This document shows, in pieces, positions 17,139 through 29,732 of a stretch of DNA of 64,000 nucleotides; within the stretch, counting starts at the first letter, position 1; every line of letters starts with the position of its first letter. The notes under the pieces are model-generated. The model ran no database searches and was not told the DNA's origin. It saw nothing but the letters and a program-made list of their open reading frames with translations. The position numbers and the translations under genes are program-made. The stretch lies in contig JAPOXG010000112.1 of the NCBI GenBank assembly GCA_026707225.1, positions 1 through 64,000 of the forward strand, read 5' to 3'. The DNA is from Chloroflexota bacterium (GTDB lineage Bacteria; Chloroflexota; Anaerolineae; Aggregatilineales; Phototrophicaceae).

Positions 17139-17167
17139 TGCATACTCTATCACAGTTGCCGGCTCAA
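17139..17167 (-). promoter_or_regulatory. Promoter of the SAM riboswitch leader
   Basis: Minus strand TTGAGC (17167-17162), 17-bp spacer, TATGCA (17144-17139). Transcription would start near 17131, about 22 nt before the aptamer. Confidence 0.55.
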
Positions 17168-17211
17168 TGCAAATGCCGACGAAGCCGTTATCCCAGTCCG
17201 CGCTTCTATGC

Positions 17212-17217
17212 TATTCT
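17212..17217 (+). promoter_or_regulatory. Possible extended -10 for the murA-like gene
   Basis: TGC followed by TATTCT (17212-17217), 39 nt upstream of ATG 17257. No convincing -35. Confidence 0.35.
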
Positions 17218-17256
17218 ATGGGCTAACTCAGGTTGAAAGTCGAAGGCAGCCTAATC

Positions 17257-18567
17257 ATGGTTGAATCCGCGCTCCGCGTACACGGTGGCAAGCCGCTTCA
17301 CGGTGAAATCCAGGTGCAGCGCGCCAAGAACTCCATCCTGGCGATGATTGCCGCTTCCATCGTTGTCGAACAGGGCGAGACCATCCTGCATGACGTGCCC
17401 GAGATTGAGGATGTCCAGCGCGCATTCGAGTTGCTGCGGGCAGTAGGCGCCCGTGTGCGTCACGACACAGCGAGCAAAAACGTCCGAATCGATGCGTCCA
17501 ATATCTTTAGCGGTCTGCTGCCTGAAGAGATCGCCTCTCAATTCCGCGGATCCGTACTTTTTCTGGCGCCGCTGCAAGTTCGCATGGGATATGTTGAGCT
17601 GCCCGGCAGTGGCGGCTGCGATATCGGCACGCGCAAGATCGACTTTCATCATCGCGGTTTCGCGCGCCTGGGCGCGAATGTGCAATATTTCGAGGACGGA
17701 CGAACCATTATAGACCTCGATGGACGGCGTTTCCGCGGCGCCTCGCTCTATCTGGATCTGCCCAGCCACACGGGTACGGAGAACCTGATGCTGGCCGCCG
17801 CCCTGGCTGATGGACAGACTGTGCTGGAAAACGCGTCGATCGAACCCGAGGTGCTGGACTTCGGCAACTTTCTCAACGCGATGGGCGCCGATATCCGCGG
17901 CTTAGGCGGCAATACCTTGGTCATCAACGGAGTAAGCCGGCTTCATGCGATCGAATATACGCCGATGCCGGATCGGCTGGTGGCGGGCACCGTCATGATT
18001 GCGGCGGCAATCACCGGCGGCGATGTCACCATACACAATGTGGAACCCGCGCACCTGCGCATCGTCATCGCCAAGTTGGAGCAGATGGGCGTCGATATCA
18101 GCGTTGATGGCAAGTCAATTCGCGTACGTCGGTCGCGCCATCTAGCGCTTGACCCGATCAACATTCAGACGCACTTCTACCCCGGCTTCCCCACCGACCT
18201 GCAGCCTTGCATAGCGGCGCTCTCGACTCTGGCTGATGGCACCAGCTACATTCGCGAGCGCATTTTCGACAATCGTTACGGCTATGTTGACGCGCTGCTG
18301 CAGATGGGCGCGGACATTTTGATCAGCCAGAGCGACGTATGCATCATCCATGGCGTGAGCCGGTTGCGGCCAGCGCGCATCGCGGCCGACAATATCCGCT
18401 CCGGCGCCACGGTGCTGCTAGCGGCCCTGGCGACTGAAGGCGAGAGCTTGATCGAAAATGTTTACCAAATTGATCGCGGTTACGAAGCCATTGAGGCGCA
18501 GCTGACGCAGCTTGGCGCTGACGTCGTTCGTGTGCAGTCTGAGTTTAGTCCGCTGCCCGCGCTTTAG
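17257..18567 (+). CDS. murA: UDP-N-acetylglucosamine 1-carboxyvinyltransferase (MurA-like)
   Basis: EPSP-synthase family enzyme that adds enolpyruvate to UDP-GlcNAc, the first committed step of peptidoglycan synthesis. It is 436 aa from ATG 17257; an in-frame TTG at 17233 is the alternative. The active-site lysine is K24 (AKNSILAM) and the loop cysteine is C121 (ELPGSGGCDIGTRKIDFH), the residue attacked by fosfomycin in MurA. The loop carries extra Gly/Ser compared with LPGGC, and several conserved blocks are drifted, so this may be a second, diverged MurA copy. It is monocistronic and convergent with leuB. Confidence 0.85.
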   Translation: MVESALRVHGGKPLHGEIQVQRAKNSILAMIAASIVVEQGETILHDVPEIEDVQRAFELLRAVGARVRHDTASKNVRIDASNIFSGLLPEEIASQFRGSVLFLAPLQVRMGYVELPGSGGCDIGTRKIDFHHRGFARLGANVQYFEDGRTIIDLDGRRFRGASLYLDLPSHTGTENLMLAAALADGQTVLENASIEPEVLDFGNFLNAMGADIRGLGGNTLVINGVSRLHAIEYTPMPDRLVAGTVMIAAAITGGDVTIHNVEPAHLRIVIAKLEQMGVDISVDGKSIRVRRSRHLALDPINIQTHFYPGFPTDLQPCIAALSTLADGTSYIRERIFDNRYGYVDALLQMGADILISQSDVCIIHGVSRLRPARIAADNIRSGATVLLAALATEGESLIENVYQIDRGYEAIEAQLTQLGADVVRVQSEFSPLPAL

Positions 18568-18606
18568 CGGCCCTTCGGCTTTTGGCGCTGATTAACTCGA
18601 TGGATT

Positions 18607-19668
18607 CTACAATCGGCTTCGGACGGCGGCCGCGAATTCTGCGGTAGAGACGGGCCTTTCGCCGGCGCCGGCAATATCGGCCGTGCGCAGCCCCGCCTCA
18701 AGCGCCGCGTCAATGGCGGATTCAATCGCTTGCGCTTCCGCTTCCAGTTGCAGGCTGTATCGCAACAGCATGGCGGCGCTGAGGAACATGCCGATGGGAT
18801 TGGCTTTTCCCTGCCCGGCAATATCGGGCGCCGAACCATGCACCGGTTCATACAAACCAAAACTATCCGCACGCAATGACGCCGATGGCAGCATGCCCAG
18901 GCTGCCCGCTAACACCGAAGCCTCATCACTCAAAATATCGCCGAACATGTTGCCCGCGACGATGACGTCAAAGCTGCCCGGTCGCGTCAGCAAGTGCATG
19001 GTCGCCGCATCCACCAACAGATGTTCAAGCTCCACATCGTCGTATTCTTCATGCACTTCAACGACGGTGCGCCGCCAAAGACGCATCGAGGCCAGCACAT
19101 TTGCCTTATCCACCGAGCAGAGCATTTTGCGCCGCCCTTGCGCCGCGCGAAAGGCGACATTGGCCACTTGCTCCACCTCGCTTCGGCTGTAGCGCATCGT
19201 ATCGTGCGATTCGTCGCCAGCGCCTTGCTCCTGCCGCGCGCCAAAGTAAATGCCGCTGACGAGCTCGCGCACGAACAATATATCGACGTTCTCCAGCAGC
19301 TCCGCCCGCAGTGGGGCCTGCTCAACGAGCGCGGGATAGGTCTTCACCGGGCGCAGGTTGGCGAACAAGCCGAAATGCTGGCGAAGCTCCAGCAAGCCGC
19401 GCTCCGGCTGTACGCTTGCCGTTGGGTCGGACCATTTGGGTCCGCCGACAGCGCCAAGCAAGATGGCGTCGGCCGCCTCGCAGATGGCGACTGTCTCGGG
19501 CGGCAGGGGATTGCCCGTTTCGTCGATCGCAAGGCCGCCGATCAGCCCTTCAACGAAGGTGAACTCATGGCCATGCTTGGCGGCGATGTGCGCCAGCAGA
19601 TCAGTCGCTTGCCCTACCACTTCGGGCCCGATGCCGTCACCAGGCAATACCGCTATCGTCGCTTTCAT
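18607..19668 (-). CDS. leuB: 3-isopropylmalate dehydrogenase
   Basis: Oxidises and decarboxylates 3-isopropylmalate to 2-ketoisocaproate in leucine synthesis; in some organisms the same enzyme acts on 3-methylmalate in the citramalate route to isoleucine. About 353 aa with GDGIGPEV, LLGAVGGPKW, VRELVSGIYFG and GNMFGDILSDEAS. ATG 19668 has GGGAG 10 nt upstream; ATG 19677 is too close to that SD. It is the last gene of the ilv-leu operon, 73 nt after cimA. Confidence 0.95.
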   Translation of the reverse strand: MKATIAVLPGDGIGPEVVGQATDLLAHIAAKHGHEFTFVEGLIGGLAIDETGNPLPPETVAICEAADAILLGAVGGPKWSDPTASVQPERGLLELRQHFGLFANLRPVKTYPALVEQAPLRAELLENVDILFVRELVSGIYFGARQEQGAGDESHDTMRYSRSEVEQVANVAFRAAQGRRKMLCSVDKANVLASMRLWRRTVVEVHEEYDDVELEHLLVDAATMHLLTRPGSFDVIVAGNMFGDILSDEASVLAGSLGMLPSASLRADSFGLYEPVHGSAPDIAGQGKANPIGMFLSAAMLLRYSLQLEAEAQAIESAIDAALEAGLRTADIAGAGERPVSTAEFAAAVRSRL

Positions 19669-19741
19669 GGATGACATTCTCCCGCTTCAAACAAAGAGGC
19701 ATGCCTGGGACATGCCGTCAAGACACACAGGCAATCCAACG

Positions 19742-21343
19742 CTAAACACTTACCGCTACCGGCCGTTCTTCACCCTGCATTTCGGCGACGGACAGGCCGT
19801 ATTCGACGCTGTCCACCAAAGCAAGCCAACTCGCGCAGATGATGTCGGTGCCGGCGCCAACCGTGCTCCAGCGCGCGCTGCCATTGTAGGAGTCAATCAA
19901 GACACGGGTCACCGCTCCAGTGGCGTTCTCGCCATCGAGGATGCGCACTTTGTAATCGACCAACTGAATATCGCGCAGCGCCGGATACTTGGGCAGCAGC
20001 GCTTTGCGCAGCGCCAGGTCCAACGCATTTACGGGACCATTTCCTTCGGCCGCCGTATGCGCGACATCGCCGTCCACATCGAGCTTCACCATTGCCTCGG
20101 CCAATTGTCCACGGCCCCGTCGATCCTCGACGATCACGGTGAAATCCAGTAGGCTGAATAACGGCTTGTAATCGGGCGCGGCGCGGCGCAGGCGAACGGC
20201 GACCGACGCCTCAGCCCCTTCGAAAGAGAAACCGGCGTTTTCCAATTCCTTGATGTCGTTCAGCACTTGCGCCGCTTCATCCTTCGTCACATCCAGCCCC
20301 AACTCGTCGGCTTTGCTGAGCAAGTTGCCGCGCCCCGACAAATCCGATACCAAAACGCGGGTCTCATTGCCGACCTGTTCCGGCTCTATGTGCTGATAAC
20401 TGTCGACATTGCGCCGAATCGCCGCCACGTGGATGCCACCCTTGTGGGCGAATGCGCTCTTGCCGACGTATGGCAGATGCGCGTCGGGCGCCAGATTGGC
20501 GATCTCCGCCACTGCGCGCGACAAATGCGTCAGCGCTGCCAGATTGCCGTCTTGCGCCAGGCAGGGGGTGGCCAGCTTGATGATGAGATCGGGAATGATG
20601 CTGCAGAGATTGGCGTTGCCGCAGCGTTCCCCATAACCATTGATCGTGCCCTGGACGTGGGCCGCGCCCGCTCTCACCGCCGCAAGCGAGTTCGCGACAG
20701 CCACTTCACTGTCATTGTGCGTGTGAATGCCGAAGGGCGTCTCCGGGAAGAGCTCGCGCGCTTTGTATACGAATTCCGCTACCTCCCAGGGCATGGAACC
20801 GCCATTGGTATCGCATAGCACGATGACATCGGCGCCGCCGGCAGCGGCCGCCGCCAGGGTATCGAAGCCGTATTCCATGTCGAGCTTGGCGCCATCAAAA
20901 AAGTGCTCGGCGTCGTAGATGACTTCTTTGCCCTGCCCTTTCAAATACGCCAGGCTGTCTTGAATCATGTTGAGGTTTTCGTCAGCGGTTGTCTGCAAGA
21001 CGTCAGTAACATGAAGCATGGATGTCTTGCCCACAATGGTGACGACCGGCGTTTGCGCTTCAATCAGCGCGCGGATATTGCCGTCATCCGCGGGCGCAAT
21101 GCCTTTGCGGCGCGTGGAGCCGAATGCCGTAATCTTGGAGTGCTGCAAGTCAATAGCCCGAACCTGATCGAAATAGGTCACGTCCTTTGGATTTGACCCG
21201 GGCCAGCCGCCTTCGATGTAATCGACGCCCAATTCGTCCAGCAGCATGGTAATTCGCATCTTGTCGGCTACGGAAAAAGAAATCCCTTCCCGCTGGCTGC
21301 CATCGCGCAAAGTGGTGTCGTATATGGCGACTCGCTGCTTCAA
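19742..21343 (-). CDS. cimA: (R)-citramalate synthase
   Basis: Condenses pyruvate and acetyl-CoA to citramalate, giving a threonine-independent route to 2-ketobutyrate and isoleucine. 533 aa, within the CimA range. The HMGL-like catalytic domain has DTTLRDGSQREGI and GIHTHNDSEVAVANSLAA, followed by a LeuA-type dimer/allosteric domain (about 380-525). The pattern (YIEGGWPGSNPKD, TINGYGERCGNANL) is that of CimA rather than LeuA, and a separate leuA exists in the operon. The start codon is TTG with AAGGAG 7 nt upstream. Confidence 0.92.
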   Translation of the reverse strand: MKQRVAIYDTTLRDGSQREGISFSVADKMRITMLLDELGVDYIEGGWPGSNPKDVTYFDQVRAIDLQHSKITAFGSTRRKGIAPADDGNIRALIEAQTPVVTIVGKTSMLHVTDVLQTTADENLNMIQDSLAYLKGQGKEVIYDAEHFFDGAKLDMEYGFDTLAAAAAGGADVIVLCDTNGGSMPWEVAEFVYKARELFPETPFGIHTHNDSEVAVANSLAAVRAGAAHVQGTINGYGERCGNANLCSIIPDLIIKLATPCLAQDGNLAALTHLSRAVAEIANLAPDAHLPYVGKSAFAHKGGIHVAAIRRNVDSYQHIEPEQVGNETRVLVSDLSGRGNLLSKADELGLDVTKDEAAQVLNDIKELENAGFSFEGAEASVAVRLRRAAPDYKPLFSLLDFTVIVEDRRGRGQLAEAMVKLDVDGDVAHTAAEGNGPVNALDLALRKALLPKYPALRDIQLVDYKVRILDGENATGAVTRVLIDSYNGSARWSTVGAGTDIICASWLALVDSVEYGLSVAEMQGEERPVAVSV

Positions 21344-21384
21344 GTCCCGGCTCCTTTTCAGTAGCGCGCCTTCGCCCCCGCCGA

Positions 21385-21996
21385 TTATGCGGTCGTCACG
21401 ACTCGCTGCGGATTGCGCGCTTCAAAGCGCTGCGTTTCTTCGTCCAAAGCCAGCAGATAACCAAGCTGGTCCACCCCATTCAGCAGACAGTACTTCGAGA
21501 AGCCGTCCAGCGGAAAATCGACAGCGCGCCCGTCAGGCAAGGTCAAGGTTTGCGCTTCCACATCGACGCGCACCGATGTGCTCGGGTCTTCCTCGGCCAG
21601 GCTGAAGAGCTGCTGCTGCGTATCGCGGTCGACGATGATGGGGAGCAAGCCATTCTTCAGCGCGTTGTTGCGAAAGATATCGGCGAAATCGGTGCTGATG
21701 ACGGCTTTGAAGCCCGCGCCCATTAAAGCCCAAGGCGCATGCTCGCGCGAGCTGCCGCAGCCGAAGTTATCGCCCGCCACCAGCACCGAAGCTTCTTGAT
21801 ATGCCGCGTTGTTCAGAATGAATTTGGGATTGGGCGTCTCGCCATCTTCCAGATAACGCCAATCGCAAAAAGCCGCCTTGCCCAAACCGGCTTTATCGGT
21901 CACTTTCAAGAAGCGCGCCGGAATGATTTGATCGGTATCAATGTCGTTCACCGGTATCGCGACGATGCTGCCTTCGATATGAGAAAGTTTGTCCAT
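21385..21996 (-). CDS. leuD: 3-isopropylmalate dehydratase small subunit
   Basis: 203 aa, the swivel domain that completes the active site of LeuCD isomerase. Landmarks are [30 protein letters not shown] and [14 protein letters not shown]. The length is normal for the bacterial form. It lies 78 nt after leuC, a gap that contains a dispersed repeat element, and 41 nt before cimA. The start ATG 21996 follows AGGA. Confidence 0.95.
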   Translation of the reverse strand: MDKLSHIEGSIVAIPVNDIDTDQIIPARFLKVTDKAGLGKAAFCDWRYLEDGETPNPKFILNNAAYQEASVLVAGDNFGCGSSREHAPWALMGAGFKAVISTDFADIFRNNALKNGLLPIIVDRDTQQQLFSLAEEDPSTSVRVDVEAQTLTLPDGRAVDFPLDGFSKYCLLNGVDQLGYLLALDEETQRFEARNPQRVVTTA

Positions 21997-22052
21997 TTTT
22001 GTGTCCTGTCTCAGTAAAACAGAGGTAGTCGCGCGAATGACTGAATTGCGGT

Positions 22053-22079
22053 CGGGCGGGTCGCCGCCTCGCCCCTACA
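22053..22079. repeat. Dispersed REP-like element, copy 1
   Basis: CGGGCGGGTCGCCGCCTCGC CCCTACA (split here) occurs again with three changes at 59649-59675. The minus-strand end TGTAGGGG supplies the TAG stop codon of leuC (22077-22075), so the element forms the gene's 3' end. Confidence 0.7.
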
Positions 22080-23517
22080 GAGTAGAAGACATCATCGCGC
22101 GCGGGTCCGCCACGACGCCGGCGATCGCTGACGCAACCGCGGTAAGCGGGCTGGCCAGGAAGGTGCGACCGCCTTTGCCTTGCCGGCCCTCGAAGTTGCG
22201 GTTGCTGGTCGAGACGGCGTATTGACCGGGCTGCAGTTGATCCCCATTCATCGCGATGCACATCGAACAGCCGGCTTCACGCCATTCCGCGCCGGCCGCC
22301 CGAAAGATCTCGTCCAGCCCTTCGCTCTCGGCTTGCCGCTTGACCGGCTGCGAGCCGGGCACGACCATCATGCGCACCCCGTCCGCCACCTTGCGCCCGC
22401 GGAGGAAATCAGCTGCCTGTCGCAGATCCGAGATGCGCGAATTGGTGCAGCTGCCGATGAAGACGACGTCAATCGTCTTGCCCAGCAGCTTCTGTCCCGG
22501 CGCGAGCTCCATATAATTCAGCGCCTTTTCCAGCGCGGTTTTCTTGTTGTAATCCGCCTCGTCGTCCGGCATCGGAACAGCCGCCGAAATCGGCATGCCC
22601 ATGCCCGGGTTGGTGCCATAAGTAATCATCGGGCTCAATTCATCGGCGCGAATCGTGATTTCCTGATCAAAGATCGCGCCATCGTCAGTCGGCAGCTCAC
22701 GCCAACGTTTCACAGCGGCATCCCAGTCGGCGCCGCTCGGGGCATGGCGGCGGCCGCTGATGTATTCGAAGGCGCTGTCATCCGGCGCGACCATGCCGGC
22801 GCGGGCGCCACCTTCGATCGACATGTTACAAACGGTCATGCGCCCTTCCATGCTCAAGCCGCGGATTGCTTCGCCGCGGTATTCAAAGACGTGACCGGTG
22901 CCGCCGCCAATGCCGATTTTGGCGATGATCGCGAGGATGATGTCCTTCGCCGTGACGCCATCGCCCAGCCGCCCCTCGACATTGACCGCCATAGTCTTCG
23001 GCTTATTCTGCAAGAGCGTCTGCGTCGCCAGCACGTGGCCCACCTCGCTGGTGCCAATGCCGAATGCCAAGGCGCCGAATGCCCCGTGCGTGCTGGTATG
23101 GCTGTCTCCGCAGACAATGGTCATGCCCGGCTGCGTCAATCCTTTTTCCGGTCCTATCACGTGCACGATGCCTTGATGCTCGCCGCCGAGCGCGTACATC
23201 GGAATGCCGTAGTCGTCGCAATTCTTGCTGAAGACGTCCAACTGTTTCGCCGCTAGCGCATCGGCGACCGGGATGATGCCCAGCTCGTTCCTGGGCGTGG
23301 TCGGCGTGCTGTGATCCATCGTGCCAATCGTGAGATCGGGACGCCGCACCGCCAGCCCGCGCTCGCGCAGCGTCGAGAAGGCCTGCGGCGATGTCACTTC
23401 GTGCACGAGATGCAAGTCGATATAAAGCACGGCCGGCGTATCGTCGCTTTGGTCGCGCACGGTATGGGCGCCCCATATCTTCTCAAATAATGTACGCGGA
23501 TTTCCGTTTGCAGTCAT
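22075..23517 (-). CDS. leuC: 3-isopropylmalate dehydratase large subunit
   Basis: 480 aa aconitase-family enzyme with one [4Fe-4S] cluster, interconverting 2- and 3-isopropylmalate with LeuD. Landmarks are [32 protein letters not shown] (cluster Cys), [14 protein letters not shown] and [11 protein letters not shown]. The length is normal. AGGAGAG precedes ATG 23517. The stop codon falls inside a repeat element shared with 59601-59675. The C-terminus ends shortly after the last conserved block, so the repeat insertion has not truncated the domain noticeably. Confidence 0.95.
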   Translation of the reverse strand: MTANGNPRTLFEKIWGAHTVRDQSDDTPAVLYIDLHLVHEVTSPQAFSTLRERGLAVRRPDLTIGTMDHSTPTTPRNELGIIPVADALAAKQLDVFSKNCDDYGIPMYALGGEHQGIVHVIGPEKGLTQPGMTIVCGDSHTSTHGAFGALAFGIGTSEVGHVLATQTLLQNKPKTMAVNVEGRLGDGVTAKDIILAIIAKIGIGGGTGHVFEYRGEAIRGLSMEGRMTVCNMSIEGGARAGMVAPDDSAFEYISGRRHAPSGADWDAAVKRWRELPTDDGAIFDQEITIRADELSPMITYGTNPGMGMPISAAVPMPDDEADYNKKTALEKALNYMELAPGQKLLGKTIDVVFIGSCTNSRISDLRQAADFLRGRKVADGVRMMVVPGSQPVKRQAESEGLDEIFRAAGAEWREAGCSMCIAMNGDQLQPGQYAVSTSNRNFEGRQGKGGRTFLASPLTAVASAIAGVVADPRAMMSSTL

Positions 23518-23553
23518 TAATCTCTCCTGTATCGATTTAGGCGCCAGCCGCCG

Positions 23554-25138
<1,585 letters not shown>

Positions 25139-25164
<26 letters not shown>

Positions 25165-25246
25165 TTGGAGGTGTTCCTTTCCTGAATCGATTCCGGTCGT
25201 GAGCGCAAGTCAACTGGCTAAGGCCAGCAAGACCGTCTTCCGACAT
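25139..25246 (-). CDS. Possible small upstream ORF overlapping leuA
   Basis: 35 codons starting [12 protein letters not shown]. The SD AGGAGG is 6 nt before ATG 25246, better than most SDs in this window. The frame overlaps the first 26 nt of leuA in another frame. There is no domain and only three Leu codons near the start. It could couple ribosomes into leuA, or it may be a chance frame behind a leftover SD. Confidence 0.35.
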
Positions 25247-25301
25247 CAGGCGCCTCCTTTCATATTCGCGCCATTTTCTGCGACAGCGGCATCCATTCGA
25301 A

Positions 25302-26312
<1,011 letters not shown>

Positions 26313-26383
26313 CGATGCTTCTCTCCTGGTTTGAACCTGAACGAATTGATGCGCGGCTGCTGATTTGCGCAGCCTGCACAAGC

Positions 26384-26971
26384 CTAAACATTATGACCGT
26401 TGCTATTGCGCGCTTTTGAAGCGGCCTCGACCATGGTCCGCCGATTGATGAAGTTGGTATCGTGGATGCGCGTACCCCGCCCCATGGATACGACGCCGGT
26501 GCGGATCATCTCGACGATGCCGGTGGGACGCACCTGCTCAATAAATTCCTCGATAATATCTTCTGTGCCCACCATCTCAATAATCGCCACCTTGGGACCA
26601 ACATCGACGATGCGAGCCGGATAGCGATCACAGATTTCGGTGATCGTATTCCGCGAATCGGCATCATCGTTCCGCACTTTGATCAGCGCCAAATCGCGTT
26701 CGACATGCGGCTCATTGTCGATGACTCTGACATCAATCACATTGACCAGCTTCTGCAAGTTGGTCGCGATTTTCCTGGCGTATTCGGGACCGGCCTCAAC
26801 TCGAATCGTCATGCGCGAAACGTGTGGTTTGTGCGTCCGCCCGACGGTGAGACTATCAATATTGAAGGCGCGCCGGCGAAACAAACTGGCGATGCGGTTC
26901 AGAACGCCCGGTTCGTTCTCTACCAGCGCCACCACCGTCACTTTGCTTTCGATCTTTACTTCAGCCATCAT
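26384..26971 (-). CDS. ilvN: Acetolactate synthase small (regulatory) subunit
   Basis: 195 aa. The N-terminal ACT domain ([22 protein letters not shown], split as [14 protein letters not shown] and IASLFRRR; about residues 10-85) binds valine in the family, and the C-terminal ALS_ss_C domain follows. The start overlaps the ilvB stop as ATGA (26971-26968), so synthesis of the two subunits is coupled. AGGAG lies 4 nt upstream of the first ATG and 7 nt upstream of a second. Confidence 0.95.
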   Translation of the reverse strand: MMAEVKIESKVTVVALVENEPGVLNRIASLFRRRAFNIDSLTVGRTHKPHVSRMTIRVEAGPEYARKIATNLQKLVNVIDVRVIDNEPHVERDLALIKVRNDDADSRNTITEICDRYPARIVDVGPKVAIIEMVGTEDIIEEFIEQVRPTGIVEMIRTGVVSMGRGTRIHDTNFINRRTMVEAASKARNSNGHNV

Positions 26972-28668
26972 GCTTCTCCTGGCTTGGGTCTGCGCTTCAT
27001 ATCGTGCAGGTCGGCGCCAGCCGGCACCATCGGGTACACCATCTCTTCCTTCTCAACCACGAATTCAATCAGCGTGGGTCCGTCGATGCCCTGCGCGAAA
27101 CGCACCGCGTCTTCAATCTCGCCGCGTTGCCTGACGCAGCGATTGGGGATGCCATAAGCATCGGCCAACTTGCAGAAATCAGGATTGACCATGGGCGTGG
27201 CTTGATAGCGTTTCTCGAAGAATAACTCCTGCCACTGCCGCACCATACCGAGAAAGTTATTGTTGATTATGGCGATGTTGACGTTGACGTTTTCTTGCAC
27301 CGCCGTCGCCATTTCGCAGAGCGTCATCTGAAACCCGCCGTCGCCGACGATAGCCCAGATCTCCTCGTCGGGCTTGCCGAATTTCGCGCCGATGGCCGCC
27401 GGGAAACCGAAGCCCATCGTACCTAGTCCGCCACTAGTGAGGAGAGTTGCCGGCCGCTGATGTGGATAGTATTGCGCTTCCAGCATCTGGTGCTGCCCGA
27501 CATCTGTCACGGTGATCGCATCGCCGCCGGTCAGCTTCCAAATGTCGTTGACGACTTGCGCGGTCAGCAGTATGCCCGGCGTTTCGTAATTCAAAATGTC
27601 GCGTTCGCTCGAGTCCTCCAGCCAGTCGCGTATCCGCCCAATCCATGCCGGATGCGATTTGCCCTCCAGGCGCGGCAGCAGCTGAGTCAGTACCGTCTTC
27701 AAGTCGCCGGCTATGCCTACATCCGCCTTGACATTTTTGTTGATCTCGGAGCGGTCGATGTCGATGTGAATCTTGCGCGCATTTTGGGCGTAGGTATTGA
27801 GATTGCCAGTAACGCGGTCGTCGAAGCGCATGCCGAGCGCTATTAACAGATCGGCCTCTTGAATTGCCAGATTCGACGAGGCTTCGCCGTGCATGCCCAT
27901 CATGCCAATGACCAGCGGATGGTCTTCGGGCATGGCGCCTTTGCCCAGCAAGGTCAGCGAGACCGGAATCTGCGCCCGCTCGGCCAGTTCACGCACTTCG
28001 TTCATCGCGCCGGACATCAAGATGCCGTGCCCGGCGAGAATGATGGGACGATCCGATTCAGCGATCAAACGCAAGGCTGCGTCAATTTCCGTCTCTTGCG
28101 CCGCCCAGGGAGGATCGTAACCCGGCAGGACAATGTCGTCATCGGGCCAGATAAATTCGGTCTCGGCGATTTGCACATCCTTCGGCACGTCTACGAGTAC
28201 CGGACCGGGCCGCCCCGTGCGCGCGATATGAAAAGCCTCTTTAATGGTGTAAGCCAATTCGCGCACATCAGTGACCAGGTAATTGTGCTTGGTGATCGGC
28301 AGCGTCACGCCGGTGACATCAGTCTCCTGAAAAGCGTCCGAGCCGATTGCCGGAATCGGAACCTGCCCCGTAATCGCCACGATTGCCGACGAATCCATCA
28401 TCGCCGTCGCCAGGCCGGTGACCAGGTTTGTCGCGCCAGGACCGCTGGTAGCGATGCAAACGCCAACTTCGCCAGTCGCCCGGGCATAGCCGTCCGCCAT
28501 ATGCGAAGCGCCCTGCTCGTGCCGCACCAAGACATGATGCAGGCGGTCTTCATATTGGCTCATGGCGTCATAAGTGGGTAGAATCGCGCCGCCCGGATAG
28601 CCAAACATGACGTCGACGCCCTCGCGCAACAGGCTTTCCATGATGATTTCCGAACCCTTGAGTTTCAT
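26968..28668 (-). CDS. ilvB: Acetolactate synthase large (catalytic) subunit
   Basis: 566 aa ThDP enzyme making acetolactate and acetohydroxybutyrate. The catalytic Glu lies in VLVRHEQGASHMADGYAR, and the ThDP/Mg motif is GDGGFQMTLCEMATAVQENV (residues near 437-456). FAD-domain sequences such as GMRFDDRVTGNL are also present. ATG 28668 has GGAGG 5 nt upstream; ATG 28671 is adjacent and the frame runs to 28689. The gene follows ilvE by 41 nt and overlaps ilvN by 4 nt. Confidence 0.95.
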   Translation of the reverse strand: MKLKGSEIIMESLLREGVDVMFGYPGGAILPTYDAMSQYEDRLHHVLVRHEQGASHMADGYARATGEVGVCIATSGPGATNLVTGLATAMMDSSAIVAITGQVPIPAIGSDAFQETDVTGVTLPITKHNYLVTDVRELAYTIKEAFHIARTGRPGPVLVDVPKDVQIAETEFIWPDDDIVLPGYDPPWAAQETEIDAALRLIAESDRPIILAGHGILMSGAMNEVRELAERAQIPVSLTLLGKGAMPEDHPLVIGMMGMHGEASSNLAIQEADLLIALGMRFDDRVTGNLNTYAQNARKIHIDIDRSEINKNVKADVGIAGDLKTVLTQLLPRLEGKSHPAWIGRIRDWLEDSSERDILNYETPGILLTAQVVNDIWKLTGGDAITVTDVGQHQMLEAQYYPHQRPATLLTSGGLGTMGFGFPAAIGAKFGKPDEEIWAIVGDGGFQMTLCEMATAVQENVNVNIAIINNNFLGMVRQWQELFFEKRYQATPMVNPDFCKLADAYGIPNRCVRQRGEIEDAVRFAQGIDGPTLIEFVVEKEEMVYPMVPAGADLHDMKRRPKPGEA

Positions 28669-28709
28669 CATCGCCTCCCACTCATCCACTCGCCAGCGAA
28701 CGATACCGC

Positions 28710-29633
28710 TTAAGAACTATTGACGTGCGTCAGCCAGCCGTACTTGTCCGGCGCCTCACCGGCAGTAATGGCGAAGAACTCGCGCTGCACCGCCTCAGTA
28801 ATAGGGCCGCGCCCGCCACAGCCAATCGAAATGCGATCAACTGACTTGACCGGCGTTACTTCGGCGGCGGTACCAGTGAAGAAAATTTCATCCGCCATAT
28901 AGAGCATCTCGCGCGCCACCGGCTGGAAACGCACTTCGACGCCCTGATCCGCCAAGATTCTCAAGGCGCTGTCCCGCGTGATGCCCATCAAGATCGACGA
29001 CCAGGCGCCCGGCGTATAAACCACCCCATCCAGAATGACAAAGATATTCTCGCCCGCCCCCTCACTGACGTAGCCATTGACATCGAGGGCGATGCCTTCC
29101 TCAAATCCATTGTCGTGCGCTTCCATGCTGACAAACTGGCTGTTGACGTAATTGCCGCCGGCTTTGACCAAGGCCATGTGCGTATCCGGCGCCATCCGTC
29201 GGAATGAACTGATCTGAACATCGACGCCCTGCTCAATCGCTTCCGCGCCCAGATATCGTCCCCACTCCATCGTGAAGATGACCGTGTCGACCGCGGTGCG
29301 ATTGCGCCCCTCCAAACCAAGAGCGCCCGCGCCGCGGAAGATGATCGGGCGGATGTAGCAGGAACTGTGCCCATTCTTGCGCACCGTCTCGATGATCGCG
29401 CGATCCAGCCTGTCGGCGTCGTTGTCATGCTCTATCCGCATGACGCGCGCCCCATGCAGCAGGCGTTCGCTGTGCTCGCGCAGCCGAAATACGGCCGGAC
29501 CCGCCGGCGTGTCGTAGGCGCGAATGCCCTCAAATACGCTCGACCCGTAGTGCAAGGCGTGGGCGCTGACATGCACCGTCGCCTCGTCCCACTTAACAAA
29601 CTCGCCGTTACGCCAAATCCATTCAGCCGTCAT
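28710..29633 (-). CDS. ilvE: Branched-chain amino-acid aminotransferase
   Basis: 307 aa fold-type IV PLP enzyme for the last step of Ile, Leu and Val synthesis. Landmarks are HALHYGSSVFEGIRAY, YIRPIIFRGAGALGL, the PLP lysine region MALVKAGGNYVNS, VSEGAGENIFVI and EIFFTGTAAEVTPV. It is the first structural gene of the ilv-leu operon, behind the leader peptide and attenuator. It starts 100 nt after the terminator. Confidence 0.95.
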   Translation of the reverse strand: MTAEWIWRNGEFVKWDEATVHVSAHALHYGSSVFEGIRAYDTPAGPAVFRLREHSERLLHGARVMRIEHDNDADRLDRAIIETVRKNGHSSCYIRPIIFRGAGALGLEGRNRTAVDTVIFTMEWGRYLGAEAIEQGVDVQISSFRRMAPDTHMALVKAGGNYVNSQFVSMEAHDNGFEEGIALDVNGYVSEGAGENIFVILDGVVYTPGAWSSILMGITRDSALRILADQGVEVRFQPVAREMLYMADEIFFTGTAAEVTPVKSVDRISIGCGGRGPITEAVQREFFAITAGEAPDKYGWLTHVNSS

Positions 29634-29732
29634 TCATTCTTCCTCAATGTTATTTGCTGGCAAAACTTGTAATGTTGCTGCGGTTCCACGTTCATGCTCG
29701 TATCGCCAAGCGCCGCCACCATACATACAATC

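Noticed and set aside
22180..23256. 358-codon plus-strand ORF
   Set aside because: Antisense of leuC, no recognisable protein features.
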